DNA of 57,338 nucleotides from Candidatus Auribacterota bacterium (lineage in GTDB: Bacteria > Auribacterota > Tritonobacteria > UBA1439): assembly GCA_026392035.1 (NCBI GenBank), contig JAPLCX010000054.1:1-57338 (forward strand), given 5' to 3'. The notes beneath the pieces were generated by a model. That model was not told where the DNA came from. It worked only from the letters and a program-made list of their open reading frames with translations, and searched no databases. A program made the translations under genes and the position numbers. This document shows positions 1 to 8,429 of this stretch, piece after piece (the stretch's first letter is position 1; every line of letters starts with the position of its first letter).

Positions 1-20
1 AAGAAAGTGGGGTCTGAAAC

Positions 21-1634
21 GTGAGTATGTTACCGCTGCCCCTTGCCGTGGCGGGGGACAGGATGGAGAAAACCCTCTCAGGGTATCCCCGCGAGCCGCT
101 GAAGAAGGGCCTGCCCAAGACAATCCAGTCTCTCTGCCCGCAGTGCCTCATCGTCATTCCCGCGGAGCTGTACGAGGAGGACGGCAAGGTCATGCTCGAG
201 AAATCATGCCCGGCGCACGGGGCGTGCAAGGACATCTACTGGGGTGACGCAGAACTTTATCTCCGGAGCGAGCGGTGGGCGTTTGACACAGGGTATGGTG
301 TGAGCAATCCCAATGTCACGGGTGAGGTGAACTGCCCCCACAGCTGCGGCCTTTGCGGGATGCACCTGAACCCCACGGTCCTGGGGAATATCGATCTCAC
401 CAACCGCTGCAACCTCACCTGCCCGATCTGCTTCGCCAACGCGAACGTGACCGGCTATGTCTACGAACCCTCGCTCGACCAGGTGGTGGCAATGCTCCAG
501 ACGTACCGGAACGAGCGCCCTGTCGCGGGGAGGATCATCCAGTTTTCCGGGGGCGAACCGACGCTCCACCCGCAATTCCTCGATATCATGAAAATAACCG
601 GGAAGATGGGGTTCTCGCACATCCAGATCGCGAGCAACGGGATCAAGTTCACGGACCTCGATTTCGCGATGCGCGCAAAGGAGGCGGGACTCCACACGAT
701 CTACCTCCAGTTCGACGGCCTCGATGACCGGATCTACCGGGTGACGAGGGGGAAACCCCTCGTGGACATGAAGGCGCGGGCGATTGAGAACATTCGCAAG
801 GCCGACATGAAGATCGCGCTCGTCTGCACGATCGTCCGGGGAGTCAACGACCAGGCGGTCGGCGACATTCTCAAATTCGCCATCGCCAATGCCGATGTGA
901 TCGCGGCGATCAGCTATCAGCCCGTCTGTTTCACGGGCAGGATCTCGCACGAGGAGCGGATGAGCAAGCGGATCACGCTCCCCGACGTGATGATCGGCCT
1001 GGAGCAGCAGACCGGCCTGGTGAACCGGGACGATTTTTACCCCCTCTCCTTTGTGAGCCCCTTTTCCAAATTCATCGGCGCGCTGAGGGGAGAGCAGATC
1101 ACCAATTTCACCTGCCACCCACACTGCACGCTCTGCGCCTACCTGGTGATCGACGACGAGGGGAAAGCGATCCCGATGTCGCGGTTCATTGATGTGGAGA
1201 ATCTCGTGACGGAGATGTACCGCCTCGCCGGGAAGACGGAGCGATCGCGGTTCAAGTCATTCGCGAAGATCAAGGCATGGCATATGCTCAGGAAGTTCTA
1301 CCATGAGGATAAAGCCCCGAAGGGACTCAGCTTCACCATGTACCTCCAGACGCTCAATGGAATGCTCGATAAAAAGGTGGGCCGCGGCAAAGACGTGAAG
1401 ACCTTCCGCACCATGATGGTCGGCGGGATGCACTTCATGGATGCGTATAACTACGACCTCTCGCGCATCAAGCGCTGCGTGATCCATTTCGCGTCGCCCG
1501 ATGGGAAGCTCTACTCCTTCTGCTCCTACAATTCCGGCCCTGTGTACCGGACGCGCGTGGAGCGGGCCTATTCGACCCCCCTCGAGGAGTGGAAGAAGGT
1601 CAACGGCTACTTAAAGACAGTGAAATGTGGATAG
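21..1634 (+). CDS. Radical SAM protein of the MJ0619 / tetraether lipid synthase (Tes)-like family
   Basis: A 537-aa radical SAM enzyme. An N-terminal zinc-ribbon/rubredoxin-like module has C39-x2-C42 and C63-P-A-H-G-x-C69. A second Cys cluster C105-x3-C109-x2-C112 follows, then the SAM-cluster motif C130-N-L-T-C134-P-I-C137 and a GGEP motif. More Cys-rich segments (CHPHCTLC) and a C-terminal pair lie beyond the barrel. This layout, several Cys clusters around the SAM motif, is that of MJ0619/Tes proteins; archaeal Tes joins lipid chains into tetraethers. That this bacterial homologue acts on lipids is inference. The chosen GTG start follows an in-frame TGA at 15-17 and has GGGG 8 nt upstream; ATG codons at 27 and 63 are alternatives. 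It is followed after 6 bp by another radical SAM gene, so the two are probably co-transcribed. Confidence 0.85.
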   Translation: MSMLPLPLAVAGDRMEKTLSGYPREPLKKGLPKTIQSLCPQCLIVIPAELYEEDGKVMLEKSCPAHGACKDIYWGDAELYLRSERWAFDTGYGVSNPNVTGEVNCPHSCGLCGMHLNPTVLGNIDLTNRCNLTCPICFANANVTGYVYEPSLDQVVAMLQTYRNERPVAGRIIQFSGGEPTLHPQFLDIMKITGKMGFSHIQIASNGIKFTDLDFAMRAKEAGLHTIYLQFDGLDDRIYRVTRGKPLVDMKARAIENIRKADMKIALVCTIVRGVNDQAVGDILKFAIANADVIAAISYQPVCFTGRISHEERMSKRITLPDVMIGLEQQTGLVNRDDFYPLSFVSPFSKFIGALRGEQITNFTCHPHCTLCAYLVIDDEGKAIPMSRFIDVENLVTEMYRLAGKTERSRFKSFAKIKAWHMLRKFYHEDKAPKGLSFTMYLQTLNGMLDKKVGRGKDVKTFRTMMVGGMHFMDAYNYDLSRIKRCVIHFASPDGKLYSFCSYNSGPVYRTRVERAYSTPLEEWKKVNGYLKTVKCG

Positions 1635-1640
1635 TGAAGA

Positions 1641-2690
1641 GTGAATAAAAACCAGAGCGCCCCTGCGACTATGGGAACTGTCCATCCCGCGATTTATAAA
1701 AAGTTCAAGATATTTACGCGCTTCTTCGCCGGGAGGCCCGTCTGGTGCACCTGGCAGGTGACCTATCGTTGCAACTTCAGCTGCACCTTCTGTGACTATT
1801 GGAAGTGCAGGGTAAAACCCTCGGACGAGCTGAGCGTGGCTGACATCGAGCGCGGCAGCCGCAATCTCGCCAGGATCAGTTCATTGATGATCTCCATCGG
1901 CGGCGGGGAACCGTTTATGCGCCCGGATCTGCCGCGGATTGTCGAGGCCCTGGCGCGCTACCATATGCCGCTCATCACCACGAACGGCTGGTTCGTCACG
2001 AAGGAGACTGCCCGTGATGCGTACCGCGCCGGTCTCTGGGGAGCGAGCGTGTCGCTTGACTACGCGAATGAAGAAAAGCACGACCGCGCCCGCGGCATAA
2101 AGGGGGCCTACCGCAGGGCGCTCAAGGCGCTCGAGTATTTTGCCGGAGAGCGCTGCGGCAGGTTCCAACGGGTCAATGTCATGGCCGTCCTCATGAGGGA
2201 CAACGCGGATGAGATCGAGCCGCTCATCCGGCTCGCGGCCCGTTATGGCGCCTTCTTCATGGTGCAACCCTATTGCAATCTCAAGGGAGGGGAAAAGGAA
2301 TTCACCCCCGATCGTGCGGTGGGCGAACATCTGCTCACGCTGCGCAAGAAATACGAAAATTTTATCTCCAATGAGTATTTTCTGGAGCGTTTTAATCTGG
2401 CGCGTGACGGCGGGGTCCCCGGGTGCAAGGCGGGGAAAGGGTTTTTCAATATTGATAACTTCGGCAGGGTCGCGAAATGCGTCGAGGACCTGGAGCACCC
2501 GCTCGGGAGCATCGTGAGCGATCCCGCACTGGAAATACTCTCACGCCTCAATGCCGCCTGGCGCGCGAACACCTGTCGCTCCTGCTGGTATAACTGCCGC
2601 GGCGAAATAGAAGCGCTCTATAACCCGCGCGGGTTCCTCAAGGCCATGCCCGTAGTACTCTCCACGTGGTCGCACACCCGCCGGAAGTGA
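1641..2690 (+). CDS. Radical SAM protein with SPASM/twitch-like C-terminus
   Basis: A 349-aa radical SAM protein with the cluster motif C-N-F-S-C-T-F-C near residue 50 and an SAM-binding GGGEP motif near residue 90. The C-terminal region has GCKAG, an AKCVED segment and NTCRSCWYNC, which looks like an auxiliary Fe-S cluster of the SPASM/twitch kind. The GTG start lies 6 nt after the stop of the upstream Tes-like gene, with only a weak GAAGA as ribosome-binding site; ATG at 1671 is an alternative. The partner position suggests the same pathway as the Tes-like protein, but the substrate cannot be read from the sequence. PqqE-like peptide-modifying enzymes and lipid-modifying radical SAM enzymes are both possible. 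Confidence 0.8.
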   Translation: MNKNQSAPATMGTVHPAIYKKFKIFTRFFAGRPVWCTWQVTYRCNFSCTFCDYWKCRVKPSDELSVADIERGSRNLARISSLMISIGGGEPFMRPDLPRIVEALARYHMPLITTNGWFVTKETARDAYRAGLWGASVSLDYANEEKHDRARGIKGAYRRALKALEYFAGERCGRFQRVNVMAVLMRDNADEIEPLIRLAARYGAFFMVQPYCNLKGGEKEFTPDRAVGEHLLTLRKKYENFISNEYFLERFNLARDGGVPGCKAGKGFFNIDNFGRVAKCVEDLEHPLGSIVSDPALEILSRLNAAWRANTCRSCWYNCRGEIEALYNPRGFLKAMPVVLSTWSHTRRK

Positions 2691-2984
2691 TTCGTGGCTC
2701 GTCGTTCGTGAATCGTCATACATCCTCACCCGCCATAGGCGGGCAAGCCCTGACTTCATCCGCCGCAGGCGGACCTCTCCCCTCCGAGGGAGAGGGAATT
2801 GCTGGACATCCCCCAAAAACGTATCATCCAAATACACAATGCGTTGTGTCGGAATTGGATACAGTATTTGCAAAGTGAAACAGATCATATTTTGTAGGTG
2901 TATTCCGATGCATAATCCACCACGGAGGCACGGAGGACACGGAGATAACGTACTACCCTAAACAATAGGTCATTACAGTAGTTC

Positions 2985-3213
2985 GGTTCTCTTGCACTTT
3001 GTGTGGATAAAGGGTCATATACTGCCGCCTTACCTTCTCATTGTAGGGGTTCGATTTATCGAACCCGCATCAAAGCGGGCTTGATAAAACTTGTCCTGAG
3101 CGAAGCCGAAGGATCAAGCCCCTACAGGCTAAAAACACACAAGAGCACCTGTAGCGCATTCATAGCTGATTCAGCCTGCAACGCAGATCGCCCACACAAA
3201 ATGGAAGAGAACC
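2985..3213. mobile_element. MITE with ISL3-type ends
   Basis: A 229-bp non-coding element whose right end matches 22 of 23 bases, and left end 22 of 26 bases, of the terminal inverted repeats of the complete ISL3-like element at 39074-40400. It is flanked by AGTAGTTC (2977-2984) and AGTAGTTT (3214-3221), a 7/8 match to an 8-bp target duplication, the same length as that of the full element. It carries no transposase, so it was probably mobilised in trans. Its interior holds a TGTAGGGG...CCCCTACA hairpin. Confidence 0.75.
3042..3126. repeat. TGTAGGGG-capped palindromic repeat, copy 1
   Basis: Outer arms TGTAGGGG (3042-3049) and CCCCTACA (3119-3126) enclose smaller self-complementary words such as TTCGAT/ATCGAA. 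Two further elements with the same cap are at 4533-4633 and 13753-13817; the inner segment 'cttgtcctgagcgaagccga' recurs in reverse complement in the copy at 4533. Confidence 0.65.
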
Positions 3214-3251
3214 AGTAGTTTTTTCTCTGTGGCTTCTCCGTGCTCTCTGTG

Positions 3252-3273
3252 TCCCTGCCCGCCGGCAGGCAGG
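3252..3273. repeat. 22-bp GC-rich hairpin repeat, copy 1 of 3
   Basis: A 22-bp sequence with CCTGCC/GGCAGG arms around a CGCC loop. Identical copies are at 4601-4622 and 10612-10633. In every case it lies inside a larger intergenic repeat element, not in a gene. Confidence 0.75.
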
Positions 3274-3357
3274 TCCGTTGTGAAAAATTACCTTGGTTTC
3301 TGAAAAATGGGGAAACTCCAGATGGAATTGCTATTGCTACGAATCACGAGCCACGGG

Positions 3358-4071
3358 CTAATTCAGTTTAATTACCAGCGGCAGAACGATCCCGAGCCCC
3401 ACGTAGATATCGTACTGCCACGTGTAGCGGGGGTATTCCCAGAAAAGAATCGCGCTGAGGATGGGGATGCGCGGGGGTTCCCACGAGGGTTTGTTCAACT
3501 GTTTCCACGTGTAGTAGATGCGGTGCGCGGCGGTGATATTCGCGAAGATCGCGAGCTCCAAGAGGATGCTCGGCATGCGCCAGAAGAATCCCCCAAGCAT
3601 GATCATGAAGGTTCGCTCGGTCCTCTCCCAGAATCCGACCTTGCACGACACGCCGATGTTCTCCGCCCGCGCACGGGTGTAGCTCACGAGCGTTGACCCG
3701 CCGATGGCCAGTACCGCGAGGATGACATTGCGCAGGGGGCCGTGTGCCGCGTAGTACACGCCCGCCCCACCCAGGAGGAGGATATCCGAGTAGCGGTCCA
3801 GGCAGGAATCAAAGAAGCCGCCGAAGGGGGTGACGCGTCCCCTCGCCTTGGCGACTGCTCCATCGAACACATCGCATGCGCCCGCGAGGACGATCATCCC
3901 CCCCCCCCACGGGAAGCGTCCGGACGCGAACGCCGCCGCGGCGAGGCAGGAGCAGACAAAACCGGTGAGGGTGATCGCGTCTGCGGGCACTTTCCCGCGC
4001 ACGAGGAGACGGGTAACTGAGTGTTTGAAGGCGTTCACGCACCGTCGAAAAAACTCAGTATAGGTGTACAT
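3358..4071 (-). CDS. CDP-alcohol phosphatidyltransferase family protein
   Basis: A 237-aa multi-pass membrane protein with the CDP-alcohol phosphotransferase signature: D67-x2-D70-G71, then G84 and D88-x3-D92 followed by RYSD. The usual AR after DG is AK here, a common variant in the DRYSD subgroup. The family transfers a phosphatidyl (or archaetidyl) group from a CDP-lipid to an alcohol at the cytoplasmic membrane. The acceptor (glycerol-phosphate, inositol-phosphate, serine) cannot be fixed from the motif. It is convergent with the two radical SAM genes, and an inositol-phosphate synthase gene lies about 4.4 kb downstream of its start, so an inositol-phosphate acceptor is an attractive but unproven idea. 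Confidence 0.85.
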   Translation of the reverse strand: MYTYTEFFRRCVNAFKHSVTRLLVRGKVPADAITLTGFVCSCLAAAAFASGRFPWGGGMIVLAGACDVFDGAVAKARGRVTPFGGFFDSCLDRYSDILLLGGAGVYYAAHGPLRNVILAVLAIGGSTLVSYTRARAENIGVSCKVGFWERTERTFMIMLGGFFWRMPSILLELAIFANITAAHRIYYTWKQLNKPSWEPPRIPILSAILFWEYPRYTWQYDIYVGLGIVLPLVIKLN

Positions 4072-4210
4072 AGTAATCGGATAAATTCTACTTCGGGTCG
4101 ATTGACTTGTCCACGCCTAAGAAATATAATAGGTAATGCCTCACTTATGGGTGGCATTCAACAATCGTTTGCCGCAGATAAGAAAGCATTGTACGCGTAG
4201 GTAGGGTTTC

Positions 4211-4288
4211 TTGCCGCTGATACACGCAGATACACGCGGATTGCATAAAGGTTTATCTGCGTTCATCCGCGTAAATCCGCGGCTAAAA
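4211..4288. repeat. Word-repeat hairpin (cgcgga/ctgata words)
   Basis: The left arm 'gccgctgatacacgcagata' and onward is matched by a right arm ending 'atccgcggctaaaacc'. Both arms consist of an approximately 11-bp word (acacgcaga/acacgcgga and its complement). It lies in the 4072-4800 gap, which holds only repeat elements and no recognisable gene. Confidence 0.6.
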
Positions 4289-4351
4289 CCCCATAACTGT
4301 CCCATTACTATAATAGGCGAGCCCTCAGTTATCACTAAATAATGATGCGAG

Positions 4352-4465
4352 TGTCATTCCCATCCCGCTAAGCGGGAGGAATCCAGCGTGGGAATCTTTT
4401 AAGCTGGACTCCTGCCTGCCTGCGCGAAGCCGCTTCGGCATAGGCAGGCTTCCGCAGGAGTGACA
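4352..4465. repeat. TGTCATTCC-capped palindromic repeat
   Basis: Outer arms tgtcattcc and ggagtgaca enclose CCCGCTAAGCGGG and aatccagc/gctggact arms plus a ccgcttcggcataggcagg segment. A related element (inverted) lies at about 47401-47501 between radA and ispD. Confidence 0.55.
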
Positions 4466-4482
4466 GGTCCCCCTCGCAATTG

Positions 4483-4667
4483 AGAAGGTGTGAAAAAATC
4501 CGGTTTGTCGCTTCGGCATATGTAATCCACCGTGTAGGGGCTTGATCCTTCGGCTTCGCTCAGGACAAGTTTTATCAAACCCGCTGACGGGTCGGATAAA
4601 TCCCTGCCCGCCGGCAGGCAGGCGACCCCTACAAAAAAGGCCAGGAGGCAATTTTTTCACACCTTCT
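4483..4667. mobile_element. MITE-like element with 17-bp perfect inverted ends
   Basis: AGAAGGTGTGAAAAAAT at 4483-4499 is exactly repeated in inverse orientation at 4651-4667. It encloses the TGTAGGGG-capped repeat (4533-4633) and the second copy of the 22-bp hairpin (4601-4622). No clear target duplication is visible and no protein is encoded. It could be a MITE, or the outermost arms of a nested word element. Confidence 0.5.
4533..4633. repeat. TGTAGGGG-capped palindromic repeat, copy 2
   Basis: TGTAGGGG (4533-4540) and CCCCTACA (4626-4633) frame an inner segment that is partly the reverse complement of copy 1 at 3042-3126 (the gcttgatccttcggcttcgc part) plus the 22-bp GC hairpin. Confidence 0.65.
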
Positions 4668-4800
4668 GAGACGTTACTATAATAACCATGCAGACAGTGA
4701 AGGAAGAACACCCCGGGTCTCAGGCCGGTCTGAGTGGTGTGCGGCGTGCTCGACTCGGGGGTTTCGCCCATATCGGAAAATGGTCAGGGAGGGCGTGTCA

Positions 4801-7329
4801 TTGACCTTACGCACGAAAACAATCATAGCTTTTTGCAGTATCGTGGGTGGTTTAATCGCCACCCTCTATCTGGTCTCGCGGATTATTTTGCTCGGCAGCT
4901 TTGCGGAGCTGGGGGAGCGGAGCATTTCCAGGGATGTTGAACGCGTGAGAGACTCCCTGGCAAAGGAGATAGAGGAATTGGATTACACCACGCGCGACTG
5001 GGCGTGGTGGGATGAGACCTGTGCGTTTGTTCAAAATGGCAATGAAGTGTTCATAAAAAACAATCTCAACGACATCACCCTCGGTGCGCTCAAGATCAAT
5101 GCGATACTGTTCGTCGATCCATCAGGCAGGGTTGTCTTTGCGACAGGTTTTGATCCGGAGCACCACACCAGGAGTTTCCTGCCAAAGGGATTGGAGCAGC
5201 ATATCCGCTCCTCCAGCCTTCTGCTCGGGATTCATAAACCCCATGATAAGGTCACCGGGATTATTTCGCTCCCTGCGGGCCCGGTACTTGTTGCCGTGCG
5301 CCCCATTCTGACCGGAGAGGGCAAAGGGACTCTGCGCGGCACGCTTGTCATGGGTCGCTCGTTGGATGCGCGGAAAATCAGAGAGCTCGCATCGCTGATC
5401 CATCTATCCCTCAAGGTGTTCCCATTCGCGGCTCGCGGGTTGCCATCCGATGTCCTCGCAGTGGCCCCCTTGTTAGCGCAAAAATCTTCCATCATTGTCA
5501 AACCACTCAATCAGGATCTAATTGCAGGCTATACCCTTATACGGGATCTCTACGGGAAGCCGGGCCTCATAGTGCGGGTAGACAGCCCGAGGGCGATCTA
5601 CGCGTACGGGCAGAGGACCGTGCGCTATTTTGTTTTCTCCCTCCTCACAATCGGCCTTCTGTTGGGAATAGTCATAGTTCTTCTCTTGGACATGGTAGTG
5701 CTGTCCCGCCTGAGGCAGCTCAATGCCCGGATTGATGATATAGGGCGGGCGGGTGATTTCTCGGGGCGCGTGGCACTGGGAGGGAGGGACGAACTGTCCA
5801 AACTCGCCGCCTCGATCAATGCGATGCTCGTCGCCCTGGAGCGTTCACAGCATGAGATGAGAAAGAGCCAGGCTGACTATCGGGCACTGTTCGAGAATAT
5901 GCTCACCGGTTTTGCGTATTGCAGGATCGTCGTCGATGACCGCGAGCAGCCGGTGGATTTCGTCTACATCGAGGTCAATAGCGTTTTTGAGAAGATCACC
6001 AGATTGAGGAGGGATAGGATCATTGATAAAAGGTTTACGGAGGTGCTTCCGCGGATTCAGGATTCTGATTTTGATTGGATAGGGTTTTACGGCGGGGTGG
6101 CCCTGGGTGGAGAAGTGGCGCGGGTGGAGCGGTATTCGGAGTTCCTCGGCCGATGGTACTCGGTCTCTGCCTACAGCCCGGCGAAGGGCTATTTTGCCCT
6201 TCTCTTTGATGATATTACCAACCGCAAAAGGGCTGAGGAGGAATTGAGGAAGGGGCAGAGTCGGCAGAAGGCGATACTCGACAATATCCCCGATATCGCC
6301 TGGCTGAAGGATAGGGAGAGCAAGTTTATCGCGGTGAATGAGCCGTTCGGTAAAGCGTGCGGGGTGGCGCCTGCGGGACTGGTCGGGAAGACAGACTTTG
6401 ACATCTGGCCGAGGGACCTGGCTGAACGGTATCGGGCTGATGATGCCGAGGTGATGCAATCCGGGCGGCGCAAGCGCGTTGAAGAGCCGCTGGTAGATGC
6501 CACAGGAAACAGGAGCTGGATAGAAACGATCAAGACACCGATTTATGATCATGAAGGCACGTTGATCGGGACCACCGGCATCGCGCGCGACATCACCTAC
6601 CGAAAGCGGGCCGAAGAGGCGCTCAGAAGGGCCGCGGAGGATTTAGAGCGTTCAAACGAGGATCTCGAGCAATTCGCCTCTGTGGCCTCTCATGACCTGC
6701 AGGAGCCGCTGCGAATGGTGGCGAGCTACCTGGAGCTGCTGGCGCGGCGCTACAAAGGCAAGCTCGATCCGGATGCCGATGAGTTCATTCGATATGCCGT
6801 CGATGGGGCAGTCCGCATGAAGGCCCTCATCAATGATCTTCTGGAGTATTCACGCCTGGGAACCATCGGACTGTTTTTGGAGCCAACTGATTGTACGGTT
6901 GCCCTCGAGCGCGCCATTGCCAATTTACAGGTGGCAGTCAGCGAGAGCGGCGCGACGGTGACTCACGATGTGCTGCCGGTGGTAACGGCAGACGCGCCAC
7001 AGCTCGTTCAGCTCTTCCAGAATCTCATCAGCAACGCCATACGGTTTCGGGCGGCGGAACCTCCCTGCATCCATATCTCGGCTGAACAGAGACCCCCTGA
7101 GTGGGTTATCTCGGTCCGCGACAACGGGATCGGCATCGATCCGCAATTTCACGACCGGATCTTCGTGATATTCCAGCGCCTGCACGGACGGGATGAATAC
7201 CCGGGGACCGGTATCGGCCTGACGCTGTGCAGAAAAATAGTGGAGCGGCACGAGGGGCGCATCTGGGTGGAGTCAGCGCCGGGGAGCGGTTCAACATTCT
7301 ATTTTACGATTCCCACCCGTGAATCGTGA
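4801..7329 (+). CDS. CHASE4-HAMP-PAS-PAS hybrid-less sensor histidine kinase
   Basis: An 842-aa membrane sensor kinase. In order: an N-terminal transmembrane helix; a CHASE4-type periplasmic domain (the DWAWWDET motif is typical) to about residue 270; a second transmembrane helix; HAMP; two PAS domains (about 355-480 and 485-610); HisKA with the phospho-accepting H631 in ASHDLQEPL; and HATPase_c with DNGIG and GTGIGL motifs. The class resembles cyanobacterial/archaeal phytochrome-like kinases that signal to free receivers. I place the start at TTG 4801 because AGGGAGGG lies 7 nt upstream; an in-frame ATG at 4780 has no spaced ribosome-binding site. Two stand-alone receivers follow, the probable phosphate acceptors. 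Confidence 0.9.
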   Translation: MTLRTKTIIAFCSIVGGLIATLYLVSRIILLGSFAELGERSISRDVERVRDSLAKEIEELDYTTRDWAWWDETCAFVQNGNEVFIKNNLNDITLGALKINAILFVDPSGRVVFATGFDPEHHTRSFLPKGLEQHIRSSSLLLGIHKPHDKVTGIISLPAGPVLVAVRPILTGEGKGTLRGTLVMGRSLDARKIRELASLIHLSLKVFPFAARGLPSDVLAVAPLLAQKSSIIVKPLNQDLIAGYTLIRDLYGKPGLIVRVDSPRAIYAYGQRTVRYFVFSLLTIGLLLGIVIVLLLDMVVLSRLRQLNARIDDIGRAGDFSGRVALGGRDELSKLAASINAMLVALERSQHEMRKSQADYRALFENMLTGFAYCRIVVDDREQPVDFVYIEVNSVFEKITRLRRDRIIDKRFTEVLPRIQDSDFDWIGFYGGVALGGEVARVERYSEFLGRWYSVSAYSPAKGYFALLFDDITNRKRAEEELRKGQSRQKAILDNIPDIAWLKDRESKFIAVNEPFGKACGVAPAGLVGKTDFDIWPRDLAERYRADDAEVMQSGRRKRVEEPLVDATGNRSWIETIKTPIYDHEGTLIGTTGIARDITYRKRAEEALRRAAEDLERSNEDLEQFASVASHDLQEPLRMVASYLELLARRYKGKLDPDADEFIRYAVDGAVRMKALINDLLEYSRLGTIGLFLEPTDCTVALERAIANLQVAVSESGATVTHDVLPVVTADAPQLVQLFQNLISNAIRFRAAEPPCIHISAEQRPPEWVISVRDNGIGIDPQFHDRIFVIFQRLHGRDEYPGTGIGLTLCRKIVERHEGRIWVESAPGSGSTFYFTIPTRES

Positions 7330-7379
7330 GTGATGGGGAGATAACATAGTTATCACGGGGAGCATTAAATATCTGACAT

Positions 7380-7466
7380 GTCATTGCGAGGAGCGTAGCG
7401 ACGAAGCAATCTCAACTCTTTGGGCAGCAGGAGATTGCTTCTCCCGCTTTGCGGGATCGCAATGAC
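7380..7466. repeat. GTCATTGCGA-capped hairpin repeat, copy 1
   Basis: Outer arms gtcattgcga / tcgcaatgac and inner arms gaagcaatctc (7403-7413) / gagattgcttc (7431-7441), plus a small CCCGCTTTGCGGG hairpin at 7443-7455. A close copy is at 30792-30890 and a degraded one at 24041-24137. It sits between the kinase and the first receiver. Confidence 0.8.
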
Positions 7467-7508
7467 CATGGCAAAAAGTGTAAAGAATAATCAACACCAC
7501 TCGAGATT

Positions 7509-7943
7509 TTGCTTGTGGAGGACAATCCAGGCGACGTGCGGCTCATCGAGGAAATCATGAAGGAGAGCGGGATGCCTATCCGCCTGAACGTTGTCCGGGA
7601 CGGAGTTGAGGCAATGGCCTTCCTCCGCCAGGAGGGGCCGTATACACACGTAGCGACGCCGAACCTCATCGTGCTTGACTTAAACCTTCCCAGGAAAAAT
7701 GGGCACGAGGTGATTGCCGAGGTAAAGGAGGATCTCGGGTTGAGGCGGATCCCTGTGGTAGTCCTCACCGGGTCTGAGGCAGAAGAGGATATCAACAGGG
7801 CCTATGATCTCCACGCGAACTGCTGCATCATCAAGCCATTTAATCTTGACCAATTTATCAGGGTGGTTCGGCAGATGCAGGAATTTTTGTTGACCGTGGC
7901 GAAGTTGCCGGGGGAGCGAGGGACCGGCGAGGGGAAGGGATGA
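7509..7943 (+). CDS. Single-domain response regulator (receiver, Rcp1-like)
   Basis: A 144-aa receiver domain starting at the usual ILLVEDNPGD strand, with phosphorylation site D57 (IVLDLNLP), a conserved Thr/Ser in VVVLTGS and Lys in the IKPF motif. There is no output domain; the C-terminal 20 residues are low-complexity. The start is a problem. An in-frame TAA at 7488-7490 leaves only TCA-ACA-CCA-CTC-GAG-ATT before the TTG used here, so no ATG or GTG is available and no ribosome-binding site is visible. An ATG at 7468 is in another frame. The GTCATTGCGA hairpin repeat ends just upstream, so its insertion may have damaged the original start. It is probably the receiver for the upstream kinase. 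Confidence 0.75.
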   Translation: MLVEDNPGDVRLIEEIMKESGMPIRLNVVRDGVEAMAFLRQEGPYTHVATPNLIVLDLNLPRKNGHEVIAEVKEDLGLRRIPVVVLTGSEAEEDINRAYDLHANCCIIKPFNLDQFIRVVRQMQEFLLTVAKLPGERGTGEGKG

Positions 7944-7982
7944 GGATTGTGGTGAGCGTCATGGTGATCGATGAGAGAATCT

Positions 7983-8393
7983 ATGAGCGAAGCAAAAATC
8001 GGAATCCTGCTCATCGAGGATAGCCCTCTACAGGCTCGCCTCATAGAGGAGATGGTCTCTGAAGTGCAGAGCGCTCAATTCCATATTGAGCGGGCCGACC
8101 GGCTCTCAAAAGGGCTGGAGCGCCTCGCGGGAGGCGGGATTGATCTTGTGCTGCTGGATTTGACTCTCCCGGACAGCTGGGGGCTGGATACATTCATCAG
8201 GCTGCGTGCTGCCCACCCCGCAATCCCCGTGGTGGTGCTGACGGGGGCGGGCAACGAGAAAGTGTGCAGAGAGGCGGAACAGCGTGGCGCTCAGGAGTGC
8301 ATGGTGAAGGATCAGCTCAGCAGCATCTCGCTCGACCGATGCATACGCAACGCCCTCGCGGGCAAGCGGATGGATACTGACACGAGCGGTTGA
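7983..8393 (+). CDS. Single-domain response regulator
   Basis: A 136-aa receiver domain: acidic pair in LLIEDSP, phosphorylation site D59 (VLLDLTLP), the Thr in VVVLTGAG and a Lys in MVKDQL. The short C-terminal tail has no DNA-binding or enzymatic domain. I use ATG 7983, with GAGAG five bases upstream; ATG 7971 in the same frame is possible. It is the last gene of the sensor kinase group and converges with the inositol-phosphate synthase gene. Two free receivers behind one hybrid-less kinase suggest a branched relay, or a phosphate sink plus an effector. Confidence 0.85.
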   Translation: MSEAKIGILLIEDSPLQARLIEEMVSEVQSAQFHIERADRLSKGLERLAGGGIDLVLLDLTLPDSWGLDTFIRLRAAHPAIPVVVLTGAGNEKVCREAEQRGAQECMVKDQLSSISLDRCIRNALAGKRMDTDTSG

Positions 8394-8429
8394 TCCACAC
8401 TGGGCGAATGCATGATACCCGCCCGCGAC

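Larger units (their letters stand above)
2918..3255. repeat. Word-repeat inverted element (cacggag words) split by a MITE
   Basis: The left arm (about 2918-2945) is made of cacggaggN words and the right arm (about 3223-3255) of the complementary tctccgtg/tctctgtg words. The 229-bp MITE at 2985-3213 separates them; without it the element would be an ordinary hairpin of about 110 bp. The 667-bp gap 2691-3357 contains this, the MITE and a 22-bp GC-rich palindromic repeat, and I see no gene in it. Confidence 0.65.
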
